DNA of 19,077 nt from JBEKZQ01 sp049509675 (lineage in GTDB: Bacteria > Planctomycetota > Planctomycetia > Pirellulales > Thermoguttaceae), in contig JBEKZQ010000046.1 of the NCBI GenBank assembly GCA_049509675.1, forward strand, positions 1 through 19,077, given 5' to 3'. A program made the position numbers and the translations under genes. The stretch's first letter is position 1, and each line of letters starts with the position of its first letter. The notes beneath the pieces are model-generated. The model ran no database searches. It worked only from the letters and a program-made list of their open reading frames with translations, and had not been told where the DNA came from. Positions 7,231-15,755 of this stretch are shown piece by piece.

Positions 7231-9060
7231 CTAGCCTTCTTCAGCCAGACCAAAACTCTGCCACACGAGTCGCTCGATTTCGCGTTCGTGGTCGTCGTCG
7301 GGCGTTTTGCCGGCAATTCGCGCGCCGACCAGTTGCACGATCCTCTGGGCAATAGGGGCCTCCAGCGGCGGCAAGGGGAACTTCTTGACGTACTGCGTCA
7401 TGAACCGCCGCCGACCGGCGTAGAGCTTGTTGTGGAACGCGATGTCGTAGTACCGCGTCGCGAACGAGGAATTGGCGACCGCCAACAACAACAACAGCCA
7501 GTCCGGCTTGAACCCCGGGCGCAGCGTCATCCAGTAGCAATCGCCATTGACAATCGCGCCGCTCGGATCAAGACAGAATCGCGGCTGCTCGGAAATGTCG
7601 CTGAAGGCGATCTTGGGTTTTGACCAGTCGCGGGGATTTTGCGGCACCCAGATTTCATACCATTGCCTGCCCGCCGCAAGAACGTATCTGCGGCCGGAGA
7701 GCCGCTCTTTGTGGGATTCCAAGTACGCCCTGGCTCTCGGATAGTCTTCCAGCCGGATGGGAACTCGCTTGCCGCTCTGGACCGCGTGCGTGTAGAGCAC
7801 CTTCCGCTGGGGAGCGGTGGGAATCCATCGTTGGGTCTCCAGGTGCGTAATGAGCGGCCGGAGCAGTTCGGCTTCCGGCTGCAACCGCTCCGGCAGAGAC
7901 TCCCAATCGTCTCGAATAAACACTTCGTCTGCGGTGGTCTTGATGCCGACGCGGATGTTCGCCACATCATCGAACGCACAGCGCCGCTGCCGCTGGAGGC
8001 GGTCCAGCCACTCCCGGTAATCGGCGGTCGATAACGACCACGGCTCATCGTCGTCTGCCGCTTCCAAAACGCCGCGTTCGATCTTGAACGTGCCCTTTTC
8101 CGTGCGCACCAGCCCCTTGACCGTATGATCCCGGAAAGCAGCCAGAACTCCGGCACACTCATGGTCGGGCGCAGACGCCTGGCCGTTGGGCCGATGCTCA
8201 TAGACACGATCAAACACGCAGGGCGGCAGGGCCGCCAGCCGATGCGAGCTACCGCCCGGTTCACTTGGGTCCGCTGCCGTTGGTCGCTGACGTGCGCCGA
8301 GAACTTCACGATCTTTGACGTTAGTTGTCCGGTGGGCGTTGCCGGCTCTCTGCTTTCTCGCCACCACGATGACCGGCAGAACGGCTGCGGTAAACAGCTT
8401 GGTGTCACCCAGGTCGTAGATTGCTTCAAGATCAAACTCGGTGCGGAGCAGACGGCGGAGCGATGCGCCGGACCTGACGGTCAAGAACCGGTTGGACGTG
8501 AGTAGTCCGAGGACGCCGCCCGATTTCAGCACATTTGCCATAGCCTTTGTGAAGGCATGGTAAAGGTCGACGCGACCGGTCAGCCGAAAGCGCCGCGCCA
8601 GTTCCCGGGCCGCGGCTGCCCCGAGAACTTGGGTTCTCACGTAGGGCGGATTGGCGATCACGGCGTCGAATTGTCTCGAGGCGGCCAACTGGAAATCATC
8701 GAGCAGGGACAGTTGCCCTCGCCGGGGGCCAACGTCCATTCCCTCAATTCCCTCAATCGCCAGAAAGTCCTGCCGCTGGAGAACAACACGGCCCACCCCC
8801 GCGCCGGCAAGCGAGCCGGCCGCTTGCCGCAAGGCAGCTTCATCCGTTTCATATCCGTAGAGGACCAGCCGCTTGCGTAACGGGGACGGCACGGCTTGCG
8901 AGAAGGCGAACAACAGCGCGCCATGACCGCAGGCGGGGTCGAGAATCTTCACCGCGCACGTGCCGACGGAAAGGCGTTCGGCCACGACCTCAGCCAAGAA
9001 CGTGGCAAGCTCAGGCGGCGTATAGTGAACCCCATTTGCCTTCGCTTGATCCACTTCCAT
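7231..9060 (-). CDS. Orphan N6-adenine DNA methyltransferase, Eco57I/TaqI type
   Basis: This 609-residue cytoplasmic protein is predicted to transfer a methyl group from SAM to adenine N6 in a specific DNA sequence. Motif X is GVHYTPPELATFL at 10-22. Motif I is ILDPACGHGALL at 39-50. Motif IV is NPPY at 137-140, the adenine-methylase signature of the gamma class, in which a specificity region follows the catalytic domain. The C-terminal half, ending in LYAGRRRFMTQYVKKFPLPP near residue 560, looks like the TaqI-like target-recognition domain. It is longer than M.TaqI (421) but much shorter than fused type IIG enzymes (about 1000), and no PD-ExK nuclease region was recognised. No endonuclease gene lies beside it, so it appears solitary and may serve regulation or be a restriction-modification remnant. 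An extended -10 promoter lies close upstream. It is not long enough for PglX of BREX. Confidence 0.9.
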   Translation of the reverse strand: MEVDQAKANGVHYTPPELATFLAEVVAERLSVGTCAVKILDPACGHGALLFAFSQAVPSPLRKRLVLYGYETDEAALRQAAGSLAGAGVGRVVLQRQDFLAIEGIEGMDVGPRRGQLSLLDDFQLAASRQFDAVIANPPYVRTQVLGAAAARELARRFRLTGRVDLYHAFTKAMANVLKSGGVLGLLTSNRFLTVRSGASLRRLLRTEFDLEAIYDLGDTKLFTAAVLPVIVVARKQRAGNAHRTTNVKDREVLGARQRPTAADPSEPGGSSHRLAALPPCVFDRVYEHRPNGQASAPDHECAGVLAAFRDHTVKGLVRTEKGTFKIERGVLEAADDDEPWSLSTADYREWLDRLQRQRRCAFDDVANIRVGIKTTADEVFIRDDWESLPERLQPEAELLRPLITHLETQRWIPTAPQRKVLYTHAVQSGKRVPIRLEDYPRARAYLESHKERLSGRRYVLAAGRQWYEIWVPQNPRDWSKPKIAFSDISEQPRFCLDPSGAIVNGDCYWMTLRPGFKPDWLLLLLAVANSSFATRYYDIAFHNKLYAGRRRFMTQYVKKFPLPPLEAPIAQRIVQLVGARIAGKTPDDDHEREIERLVWQSFGLAEEG

Positions 9061-9089
9061 GGGCCTGCCAAATCCGTTGCGAAGAGGCT

Positions 9090-9118
9090 ATTCTAGCATG
9101 GCCGGTTCGGGGAAGAAA
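9090..9118 (-). promoter_or_regulatory. Candidate extended -10 promoter of the DNA methyltransferase gene
   Basis: Minus-strand TGC-TAGAAT (9098-9090) is followed by AGCC and the ATG 30 bases downstream. The core GCTAGAATAG is identical to that of the tRNA-Ala promoter. The region 17 bases upstream (TTTCTT) is a poor -35, so an extended -10 mode is assumed. Confidence 0.45.
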
Positions 9119-9179
9119 GACACACTGGTGTGCCTATTCAGAAGCAGCAACCGTCGCGTTCAGCCATCAAGAAAATAAG

Positions 9180-9202
9180 AACCCCGCCTCAAAGGCGGGG
9201 TT
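9180..9202 (-). terminator. Rho-independent-type terminator hairpin
   Basis: A perfect 9-bp stem, AACCCCGCC and GGCGGGGTT, has a 5-base loop. In the minus-strand direction it is followed by CTTATTTTC. It would stop minus-strand transcripts arriving from the polysaccharide cluster before they reach the methyltransferase promoter. Confidence 0.65.
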
Positions 9203-9602
9203 CGCGATTCGGCCTCCGGGGTTGTCGTTACCGGGAGAACAACGCACGTCTTGGGGAGCGGCCTCGTGCCCCTCCTCATCGAGAACCGGCCGGGGGATCT
9301 AGCATGATTCTGCCCTCCTCATTTCTCAAGCGATCGTCGTTGATGAAGCTTTTCCAGGAGTCACAGGCCGGACCGTTTTCCGTCCGGCGCGCAACGACAA
9401 AGGGCATTTCCCGTGCCGGGATTGGGCTGGAGGCCGTGACCGCGGGCGGTATTTTTCGCAAGTGTAATTGACAATTCAATTTGCGAGCGTGTGCGTATGG
9501 TTGTCCGCTGTGCCGGGTCAGTTGCGTTGCCCATAGCGTAGGCACGTGTCGCTTAATAGATGTGCAATCTTGCGGATGAAGGCGATTGCATCTAGGCATT
9601 TT
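9203..9602. other. Spacer with no recognisable gene
   Basis: These 400 bases lie between the terminator-like hairpin and the repeat behind the ABC ATPase gene. Short frames on both strands (for example from the ATG at 9304) lack ribosome sites and family features. No RNA gene was recognised. Confidence 0.45.
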
Positions 9603-9652
9603 CTGTAGGGTGGACTTTAGTCCGCCCCTGTGGACTGAAGTCCACCCTACAG
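9603..9652. repeat. Long palindromic hairpin after the ABC ATPase gene
   Basis: The 21-base arms (9603-9623 and 9632-9652) start CTGTAGGGTGGACTT and are complementary except for one position that would be a G-U pair in RNA; the loop is 8 bases. It begins 4 bases beyond the stop of the ATPase gene. It looks like a REP-type element that could also act as a transcript 3' end, though no T-run follows. Confidence 0.8.
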
Positions 9653-9656
9653 GTCC

Positions 9657-10418
9657 TCACGCCGCGCGAAGTTGCCCGCCTGGCACGGAATGCTGCAGGT
9701 AGGCGGCGATGACCTCCTCGGTCGGGCCGGCCATGCGAATCCGGCCATGATCCAGCCAAATAATCCGCGTGCAGAGCTGTTCCAGCGAAGCCGTGTCATG
9801 GCTGACGACCACCACGGCCTGCGCGCTGGAAATGAGCGATTGCATGCGCTGCCGGGCCTTTGCCTGAAACGATGCGTCCCCGGCGGAGAGCACTTCATCG
9901 ACGATGAGGATTTCCGGTTCGATGGTCGTCGCCACGGAAAACGCCAGGCGTACCATCATGCCGGAGGAGTAGTAGCGAACCGGCATGTCCAGGAACTCGC
10001 CCAACTCGCTGAAATCGGCGATTGCCTGAATGCGGGCCTGCACCGAGCGCGGCGTCTGGCCCTGCAAGTAGCTGCGATAACGGATGTTGTTCCAGCCGCT
10101 GGCTTCGGACTCGAAGCCCAGCGAGATGTCGAACAGGGAACTGACGCGGCCGCGCACGAGGCGCTGACCGCTGCTGGGCGGATAGATGCCGGCCAACACC
10201 CGCAGCAGCGTGCTCTTCCCCGCGCCGTTGGGGCCGATGATCCCCAAGCGCTCGCCCTGCCGCACTTCAAAAGTGACGTTCTGCAAGGCCTGGACCTCGA
10301 AGGTCGCCTTCTTTCGCGGCCAGAAGAAACCGCCCAGCAAATACTCTTTCAGACTGATGCGGCCATAGCTCCGCACGCGAAACATCAGACTTACGTCGTC
10401 CAGTTCGATCAACTTCAT
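9657..10418 (-). CDS. ABC transporter ATPase for polysaccharide export (Wzt/KpsT-like)
   Basis: This 253-residue ATPase is predicted to power export of a lipid-linked surface glycan across the inner membrane with the adjacent permease. Walker A is GPNGAGKST at 62-70. The signature is YSSGM at 150-154, the form typical of the Wzt/KpsT/TagH branch. Walker B is ILIVDE at 170-175, followed by the family-typical VLSAGD, and the H-loop His is at 207. The N-terminal stretch SLKEYLL near 22-28 is also typical of this branch. It lacks the C-terminal carbohydrate-binding domain of long Wzt proteins, so recognition of a capped glycan end is not expected. It starts 12 bases after the permease stop, so the two are co-transcribed. 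It is the last gene of the cluster. Confidence 0.93.
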   Translation of the reverse strand: MKLIELDDVSLMFRVRSYGRISLKEYLLGGFFWPRKKATFEVQALQNVTFEVRQGERLGIIGPNGAGKSTLLRVLAGIYPPSSGQRLVRGRVSSLFDISLGFESEASGWNNIRYRSYLQGQTPRSVQARIQAIADFSELGEFLDMPVRYYSSGMMVRLAFSVATTIEPEILIVDEVLSAGDASFQAKARQRMQSLISSAQAVVVVSHDTASLEQLCTRIIWLDHGRIRMAGPTEEVIAAYLQHSVPGGQLRAA

Positions 10419-10430
10419 CGGCGGTGATTC

Positions 10431-11213
10431 TCACAGGTAAAATACCAGGCGACGCTCGCACCACGTCAACATCAGGCAAGCAACTACGAAGGTCACGAGC
10501 GTGACGACGAGGCTCATGCCGATGGTCTCCGGCGTCGGCAGTCGTCCTTCCAGCAGCGGCGGCCGAACCAATTCGATCATCACCGCAATCGGGTTGATGT
10601 TCACGGCCCAGCCCAGGTTTCGCTGGTTCAGCACGCTGGCCGGATAGATGATGGGCGTCATGTAGAACAAGATCTGCAGCAGGATGTCCAACAAGTGTTG
10701 CGTGTCGTGGAACAACACGTTGAGCGTTCCCGCACATACGGTCAGCGACCAGCCGAATACGAACAGCAGTACCAGCGTGGGCAGGATGCTCCAGAGCGCC
10801 GACACGTTGTCGAACCCGCGCACGCCCCAGACGAACAGCGTTACGACCACCAGTCCGATGAGGAAATGGTAGCCCGCGCCCAGCGTCGTCCGCAGGGGAT
10901 AGATGGCCAACGGGGCCCGGTGCTGGCGGATGTACGATTCGCCTTGCAGGAAAGAGAAGCACCCTTGGTTCATGACGGAAGCGAGGAAGTTCCAGAAGGT
11001 GAGGCCGACCAGGAGGAAAGGGGCGTAGTCGCGCAACGACATCAGGAACACGTTGCAGAACACGGTGCTGAGCACGGCGGTCATGGCGATCGGCTGCAAG
11101 AGCGACCAGCCCATGCCGAACCATGAGCCCTGATAGCGGCGTTGCAGGTCATTGCGGACCAACGCCAGCCAAAAGAAACGCAAGTTCCAGACGTGGGAGA
11201 GATAGGCGATCAT
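10431..11213 (-). CDS. ABC-2 type permease for polysaccharide export (Wzm-like)
   Basis: This roughly 260-residue inner-membrane protein has about six hydrophobic segments and is the membrane partner of the ATPase encoded downstream. RNDLQRRYQGSWFGMGWSLL near the N-terminus is the hallmark of the Wzm/KpsM/TagG family (LKxRYxxSxLGxxWxxLxP). The later YMTPIIYPASVL and NPIAVMIELVRPPLL are also typical. A longer version starting at a GTG at 11270 is possible, but the ATG at 11213 is preferred: the residues before it are Pro/Ser-rich and not membrane-like, and a promoter at 11279-11307 would begin the transcript near 11270. It lies 156 bases after the GT2/GT4 gene. Confidence 0.9.
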   Translation of the reverse strand: MIAYLSHVWNLRFFWLALVRNDLQRRYQGSWFGMGWSLLQPIAMTAVLSTVFCNVFLMSLRDYAPFLLVGLTFWNFLASVMNQGCFSFLQGESYIRQHRAPLAIYPLRTTLGAGYHFLIGLVVVTLFVWGVRGFDNVSALWSILPTLVLLFVFGWSLTVCAGTLNVLFHDTQHLLDILLQILFYMTPIIYPASVLNQRNLGWAVNINPIAVMIELVRPPLLEGRLPTPETIGMSLVVTLVTFVVACLMLTWCERRLVFYL

Positions 11214-11278
11214 GGCCCGACTTGAACTTTCCGGCGGACTGCCGTCACGAGGCCCCGGGAGGAAATGCACGGGGCGGG

Positions 11279-11307
11279 ATTTTAGTGGGGCAACGGATGG
11301 GAATCAA
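11279..11307 (-). promoter_or_regulatory. Internal promoter candidate for the export ABC genes
   Basis: Minus-strand TTGATT (11307-11302) and TAAAAT (11284-11279) are 17 bases apart. The transcript would start near 11272, about 60 bases before the ATG at 11213. This could let the transporter genes be expressed separately from the glycosyltransferases. Confidence 0.5.
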
Positions 11308-11369
11308 GGTCATCTCTTGAGCCTCAGAATAGTATTTCCACCCCATGCGAAGGGGATCGGTCTCCCTTC

Positions 11370-13301
11370 TCAGGCAGCTCTCGCCCTGGAACTCGGCGAC
11401 TTGCCCGAGCAACAGAGAATCTCCTGGATCCCGGCGGTCCGCAGGTCCCAGTCGAATTGGCGGGCTGTCGCCAGCCCGCCGGCAATGAGCCGCCGGCGAA
11501 GTTCCGCGTCGTCCATCAGGCGCTGCACGGCGTTTCGCGCCGCGTTCACGTTTCCCCGCTCGACCACCAGGGCGTTGACGCCATCGACCCCGTACTCGTC
11601 GATGCCGGTCACGTCGCCCAGCACGCAGGCGCCTTGGCCGCAGGCCATCATTTCCAAAGGTGGCAGGAAGAAGCACTCCACCTCGCTCATTTTCAGAAAG
11701 ATGTCGCAACTCGAGTAGATGTGCTTCATGTGATGCTGCGGCACTTTTTGGAAAAAGCGGTCGCAGCGCCAGCCCGGTTGCGGCCGGCCGGCGCTGCTGG
11801 CGCACCAGACTTCGCAGTCCAGGCCGGCAACCGCCTGAAAGGCGTTCTTCATCCCTTTGAAGGGAATGTCGATCGGCCCTTCCAAGAGCACCCGCGGCCG
11901 GCGGCCTTTGGGCGCAACGGGATCGGCCGGGTGGAACATCGTGGGGTCGATCCCATTGGGCAGGTAGTGGGCAGGGCGGCCAAAGCGCTCTTCGAGTTGC
12001 CGCTGCAGCCACTTGGCAATCGTGATCAGTTCCAGGTCGAGTTCATACGTCGCCAACGCCGCCCATCGCAATCGTTCATCGCCCGGGTAGAAGCGGCTCT
12101 CGTCGGATTGGACGAAGTAGAAGCGCTTCTCGGCCGGGATTCGCGCGACCAGGCCGGCGGTCGTCCAGAACGTGGCCACCAGGCAGTCGAACATTTCTGC
12201 GCGTGCCGCGGAGAGCGGGAGCACGGAGAACGACCGGTAAGGAAACCAATCGCACAGTTCGTCGCCGCTTACCGTCAGCACGCTCACCTGGTGGCCTAAC
12301 CCGCTCAGCCGATGCGCGTACTGGAGCACCACCGAGGTGCCCCCGCTGATGTCCAGGCAGGGCAACAGGAATGCTACCCGCGGCAGCAGCGGTCCGCGCT
12401 CGCAGCAGGCTTCGAATCGCCGCTCTTTCCAGCGGGCAGGCTGCGGACAGCCCTCGCGGCGCCCGGTGGCTCCTTCGCGGGGAACCGACGCAAGAGCTTC
12501 CGACAAAGCCCTCAAGCGATATCCCCCTTGTGCCAGGCGGACCCACAACTCCTGGTCCCCGCACGATCGAGGCTGCAAGGCGTAGCCCCCGGCCAAACGC
12601 AGCAGGGAAGACCGGGCCATGACCATGTTCCGGTGGTGCGTGCGAAGTTCACCCACTTGATCGCAACCACCCGCGGAAGACAAGGCAAACCGGTCGTCAG
12701 CGGCGTGCGCGGGCTCGCCGGCTTGCCACTCGCCCCGGCCGCGGAAGTCGTCATAGACCGCGTCGGCCCCACCCCGCTCCAATGCCCTTACGCAGTTACT
12801 CAGGCGGTCCGGCTCGGCAATATCGTGGCTGTCCTGAATAGCAATGTACTTTCCTCGGGCCAGGGCGATCATGCGGTTGCGCATATCGGCCGGTCCGTCG
12901 CTCATCTGCAGTTCGCGGAGAATCCGCACGCGGGGATGGCTTGCATAGCGGTTGACGCTCGCTTGCGCCTCCGGCAGCGAACCGTCGCAGGCCAGGAGCA
13001 ACTCGAAATCGTGGAACTTCTGGGAGAGGATCGATTCGATGTTCAAGCGGGCGCCGTCGCTGCCATCCTCGACCAGAAGAATCACGCTGACCACCACGCC
13101 GTAGGGAATCCCGCGGCCCACGCGACGTCTCGTGCAAGCGGCGTGCAGTTTCCGCCCGACCTTGCGAGCGACGTTCCGCGGGCCTTCGTTGTGAAGTGTT
13201 CGCCAGGTCTTACCCAGCACTTCCTTTAGCCGGCGCAGCCCCGCAGGGGCGCGTTTCCATAGCGTGAGCGGCTCTTCTCGCGTGGCGGCAACGGGTTTCA
13301 T
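11370..13301 (-). CDS. Two-domain glycosyltransferase: GT2 (GT-A) fused to GT4 (GT-B)
   Basis: This 643-residue protein is predicted to be cytoplasmic and to add two sugars to the growing glycan. Residues 68-270 form a GT2 fold: VVVSVILLVEDGSDGARLNI opens the nucleotide site, and QDSHD at 156-160 sits where the DxD metal motif is expected. Residues 305-630 form a GT4-like module: LDISGG at 316-321, WTTAG at 379-383, FVQSDESRFYP at 396-406, and E-x7-E at 542/550 within CFFLPPLEMMACG. This module is clearly homologous to the C-terminal module of the neighbouring fusion protein. The ATG at 13301 shares its A with the TAA of the upstream gene, indicating translational coupling. The frame is open for another 179 codons upstream, but that part reads as out-of-frame Arg-rich sequence of the previous gene. 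Sugar specificities are unknown. Confidence 0.87.
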   Translation of the reverse strand: MKPVAATREEPLTLWKRAPAGLRRLKEVLGKTWRTLHNEGPRNVARKVGRKLHAACTRRRVGRGIPYGVVVSVILLVEDGSDGARLNIESILSQKFHDFELLLACDGSLPEAQASVNRYASHPRVRILRELQMSDGPADMRNRMIALARGKYIAIQDSHDIAEPDRLSNCVRALERGGADAVYDDFRGRGEWQAGEPAHAADDRFALSSAGGCDQVGELRTHHRNMVMARSSLLRLAGGYALQPRSCGDQELWVRLAQGGYRLRALSEALASVPREGATGRREGCPQPARWKERRFEACCERGPLLPRVAFLLPCLDISGGTSVVLQYAHRLSGLGHQVSVLTVSGDELCDWFPYRSFSVLPLSAARAEMFDCLVATFWTTAGLVARIPAEKRFYFVQSDESRFYPGDERLRWAALATYELDLELITIAKWLQRQLEERFGRPAHYLPNGIDPTMFHPADPVAPKGRRPRVLLEGPIDIPFKGMKNAFQAVAGLDCEVWCASSAGRPQPGWRCDRFFQKVPQHHMKHIYSSCDIFLKMSEVECFFLPPLEMMACGQGACVLGDVTGIDEYGVDGVNALVVERGNVNAARNAVQRLMDDAELRRRLIAGGLATARQFDWDLRTAGIQEILCCSGKSPSSRARAA

Positions 13302-15736
13302 TATGCTTGATGGGGCGTCCCGCCCGCCTTTCCGTTGCGGCCTGCTGCCGTTGCCAGGGCCCTCGTTCCCGCGTCTGGCGCCGCCTCCGCGCGCGAGGGT
13401 CCCGCCGGGCTCCGGCCGTCCTGTGGTGGCGACGGGGCGTTGCTGTCGAGTATGCGGCAGAAAGTCTCGCTGGCGCGGTCCCAGCGCCATTGGGCAGCCG
13501 TTTCTCGCCCGTGAGCCTTGAGTTGCTCCAGCAGTCGGCGATCGTCGATCAGCCGTTGGATGCATCTTCGGGCGGCCGCGATATCTCCCTGTTCCACGAC
13601 CAGCCCGTTGTGGCCGTCTACGATGTATTCGTCGTAACCGGTCACCTTGCCGGTGACCACCGTGCCGCCGCAAGCCATCATTTCCAGCGGTGGGAGAAAG
13701 AAACCTTCCACGCGGCTCATCTTCAGCAGCACGTCGCAACTGGAGTAGATCTGCCGCATCTCGGCCTGCGGTACGCGATGGAAGAACCGGTCGCAGCGCC
13801 AGCCCAGCTTGGGCTGGCCGTCGGAACTGACGCACCAAACCTCGCAGTCCAGCTTGCGCACCGCGCGGAAAGCGGCATCCATCCCCTTCAGCGGCGCCGA
13901 GATCGCCCCCTCCAAGAGCACGCGCAGCTTCGGGCCCTTGGGCGACAGAGGCTCGTCAGGATAGAACCGCTTCTCGTCCACGGCGTTGGGCACGTACTGG
14001 GCCGTCTTGCCGAAGTCCTTCGTCAGCCAGTCGGCCAACCAGCGGGCAATGACCACGAACTCGAAGTCCATGGAATAGGTCTGCCGCGCCAGCGTGGCCG
14101 CCACGGAACCGGCCGGGTTGAAACGGATCTCGTTGGATTGCACGAAGTACAGGTGGCGGTCGGCGGGCAGGTCGATGACCGTCGGCGCCGTGGTCCAATG
14201 GGTGGCCACCGCCGCCGAAACGAAGCAGTCGAAGTTCAAGCGGTTGATCGGCACAACCGCCGCCTGCTGATCGGGAAACCAGTCCAGATGGAAGCGGTCT
14301 TCGCCGGCCAGCAAGTTATCGATCAGAACTACGTTGTAGCCCCGGCGGATCAAGCGATTGGCGTGTTCGCAGAGCACCATCGTGCCGCCGGAAATCGATT
14401 GGCTGGGCAGAACAATGAGCAGCGAGGGCGCATTGCGCGGAAGGCCGAGTCGGGATGCCGACTTGCGGAGCACGGCCCGCAGGCTCGCCTTGCCGACGAT
14501 GGGCTCATTGGGATCCTCGTCGGGACGGTTCTTTCCGAATCGGCGTTTCAGGTGTTCACCCAAGGGCTGGAACTCGTCACCCAAGGCCCGTTTGACCCAT
14601 CCCAGCGTTCGGCTGTAAACGGTCCGCCTTATCGTGCCCGGCGGCAGCGCGCGTTCCACGCCTTGCCGCCAGCGGCCCAGCCATCCCTGCACGGGCGGAG
14701 GGCCGGCGGCCAGAATGGCATTCAGCCGCACGAAGCTGAAGGGTGCGTGCTTGCCCGCTTGGCAATTCTCCTGCGGCTGGTAATTGCTGAACAGCCGCAG
14801 CGGTCTCTTTTTCAAGGCCACGTGCTCGATCAGGCGGCGGAACGATTTTTCCGCCGATAATTCTTCGCGGATCAGCCGCAGTCCGTTGGCCGCGATCTTC
14901 TCGCGACGGTCGTCGTGATCGAGGTAGTATGCCAGCTTCTTGAAGAATTCCGCCGGCTCGGAGAATTCCACGTAATGCACGCCCGGCTTGAGAAACTCGT
15001 TGTGCGACAAAGGCTCGCTCATCACCATCACGCCGCAGGCCATCATGTTGTGCATGCGGTGTTCCAGCGAGAGACACGGGTCGACGTGGATATTCAGGCC
15101 GATCGTGCAACTATTCATGAGGCGGACGAATTCCTGGCCGAAGATGCCGTGGACCACGTGCAGGCCGCGGTAGTCGCGCTTGGCCAGGCCCAGGTAGCGG
15201 TCGCGGTGCGGAGTGTCGCGGCCGAAGAAGCCCCAGTCCCAGGTCTTTTCGCAGGCCGCCGGCTGATAGAGCCCGGTGGCCACCGGAAACAGAAACTCGC
15301 CGTCCACCCGGAATCCCTGTTCCAGCAGGAAGCGGATCGAACTCTTGTCGTAGTGAAAGAAGAAGTCGAATCGTTGCTTGGCGCCGCACAGCGACTCGAA
15401 ACGATACCACATGTCCGCCGACGACAGACCGTGCCCCATGACGTGCTTGGGAATCGGCTCGGAGGAGAGCGCCACCTTGATGCCGCTGAGGGCCTCCAGC
15501 AAACTCGGCGGGTAGCACTCCGGACGGAAAAAGAAGGCCGCGTCGGGATCGAACTTGATCAGCGGCAGATAATGATTGAGGCCCTTCCCCCAGCCGAGCA
15601 CGAACTCGCGGACATCGTAGTCGCGGTCCAGATCGTTCTCGTACATGCAGCGGAAGTACTCCGGTTGGCCCACGAAGGCAATCTTCTCCACGGCACGCCG
15701 GGCCTTCGGCTCGCCGGCCTTCGGTCGATCCGACAT
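13301..15736 (-). CDS. Two-domain glycosyltransferase: CgeB-like module fused to GT4
   Basis: This 811-residue protein is predicted to be cytoplasmic. Residues 20-307 resemble the CgeB/DUF3880-type glycosyltransferase: FVGQPEYFR near 21, then LNIHVDPCLSLEHRMHNMMA at 214-233, with the family-typical pattern of a conserved Glu-His followed by a cysteine-containing ACG, and a C-terminal helix region. Residues 437-767 are a GT4-like module with ISGGT at 448-452, HWTTAP at 513-518, FVQSNEIRFNP at 531-541 and E-x7-E at 677/685 in GFFLPPLEMMACGG. A Pro/Ala/Arg-rich tail of about 45 residues ends the protein. The start is chosen at the ATG 8 bases after a perfect AAGGAGG ribosome site; an upstream ATG at 15970 would only add sequence overlapping the methyltransferase gene. 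The stop overlaps the next start by one base. Confidence 0.88.
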   Translation of the reverse strand: MSDRPKAGEPKARRAVEKIAFVGQPEYFRCMYENDLDRDYDVREFVLGWGKGLNHYLPLIKFDPDAAFFFRPECYPPSLLEALSGIKVALSSEPIPKHVMGHGLSSADMWYRFESLCGAKQRFDFFFHYDKSSIRFLLEQGFRVDGEFLFPVATGLYQPAACEKTWDWGFFGRDTPHRDRYLGLAKRDYRGLHVVHGIFGQEFVRLMNSCTIGLNIHVDPCLSLEHRMHNMMACGVMVMSEPLSHNEFLKPGVHYVEFSEPAEFFKKLAYYLDHDDRREKIAANGLRLIREELSAEKSFRRLIEHVALKKRPLRLFSNYQPQENCQAGKHAPFSFVRLNAILAAGPPPVQGWLGRWRQGVERALPPGTIRRTVYSRTLGWVKRALGDEFQPLGEHLKRRFGKNRPDEDPNEPIVGKASLRAVLRKSASRLGLPRNAPSLLIVLPSQSISGGTMVLCEHANRLIRRGYNVVLIDNLLAGEDRFHLDWFPDQQAAVVPINRLNFDCFVSAAVATHWTTAPTVIDLPADRHLYFVQSNEIRFNPAGSVAATLARQTYSMDFEFVVIARWLADWLTKDFGKTAQYVPNAVDEKRFYPDEPLSPKGPKLRVLLEGAISAPLKGMDAAFRAVRKLDCEVWCVSSDGQPKLGWRCDRFFHRVPQAEMRQIYSSCDVLLKMSRVEGFFLPPLEMMACGGTVVTGKVTGYDEYIVDGHNGLVVEQGDIAAARRCIQRLIDDRRLLEQLKAHGRETAAQWRWDRASETFCRILDSNAPSPPQDGRSPAGPSRAEAAPDAGTRALATAAGRNGKAGGTPHQA

Positions 15737-15744
15737 CGTACTGG

Positions 15745-15751
15745 CCTCCTT
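15745..15751 (-). promoter_or_regulatory. Ribosome binding site fixing the start of the CgeB/GT4 gene
   Basis: Minus-strand AAGGAGG lies 8 bases before the ATG at 15736. It is the strongest Shine-Dalgarno site in the cluster and decides against the 78-residue longer version. Confidence 0.8.
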
Positions 15752-15755
15752 GTCG

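Noticed and set aside
7231..9060. Part of a BREX or other phage-defence system
   Set aside because: The protein is much shorter than PglX and no other defence gene is adjacent.
9304..9471. Possible small gene between the methyltransferase and the ABC ATPase
   Set aside because: No ribosome site, no signal peptide or family feature; not distinguishable from chance in a GC-rich spacer.
13302..13838. N-terminal extension of the GT2/GT4 gene by 179 codons
   Set aside because: It overlaps the upstream gene out of frame and is Arg/Gly-rich; the TAATG junction at 13301 gives a natural start.
13307..14860. A 517-codon open frame on the plus strand opposite the CgeB/GT4 gene
   Set aside because: It is an antisense shadow of a gene with clear glycosyltransferase motifs; no ribosome site or recognisable domain.
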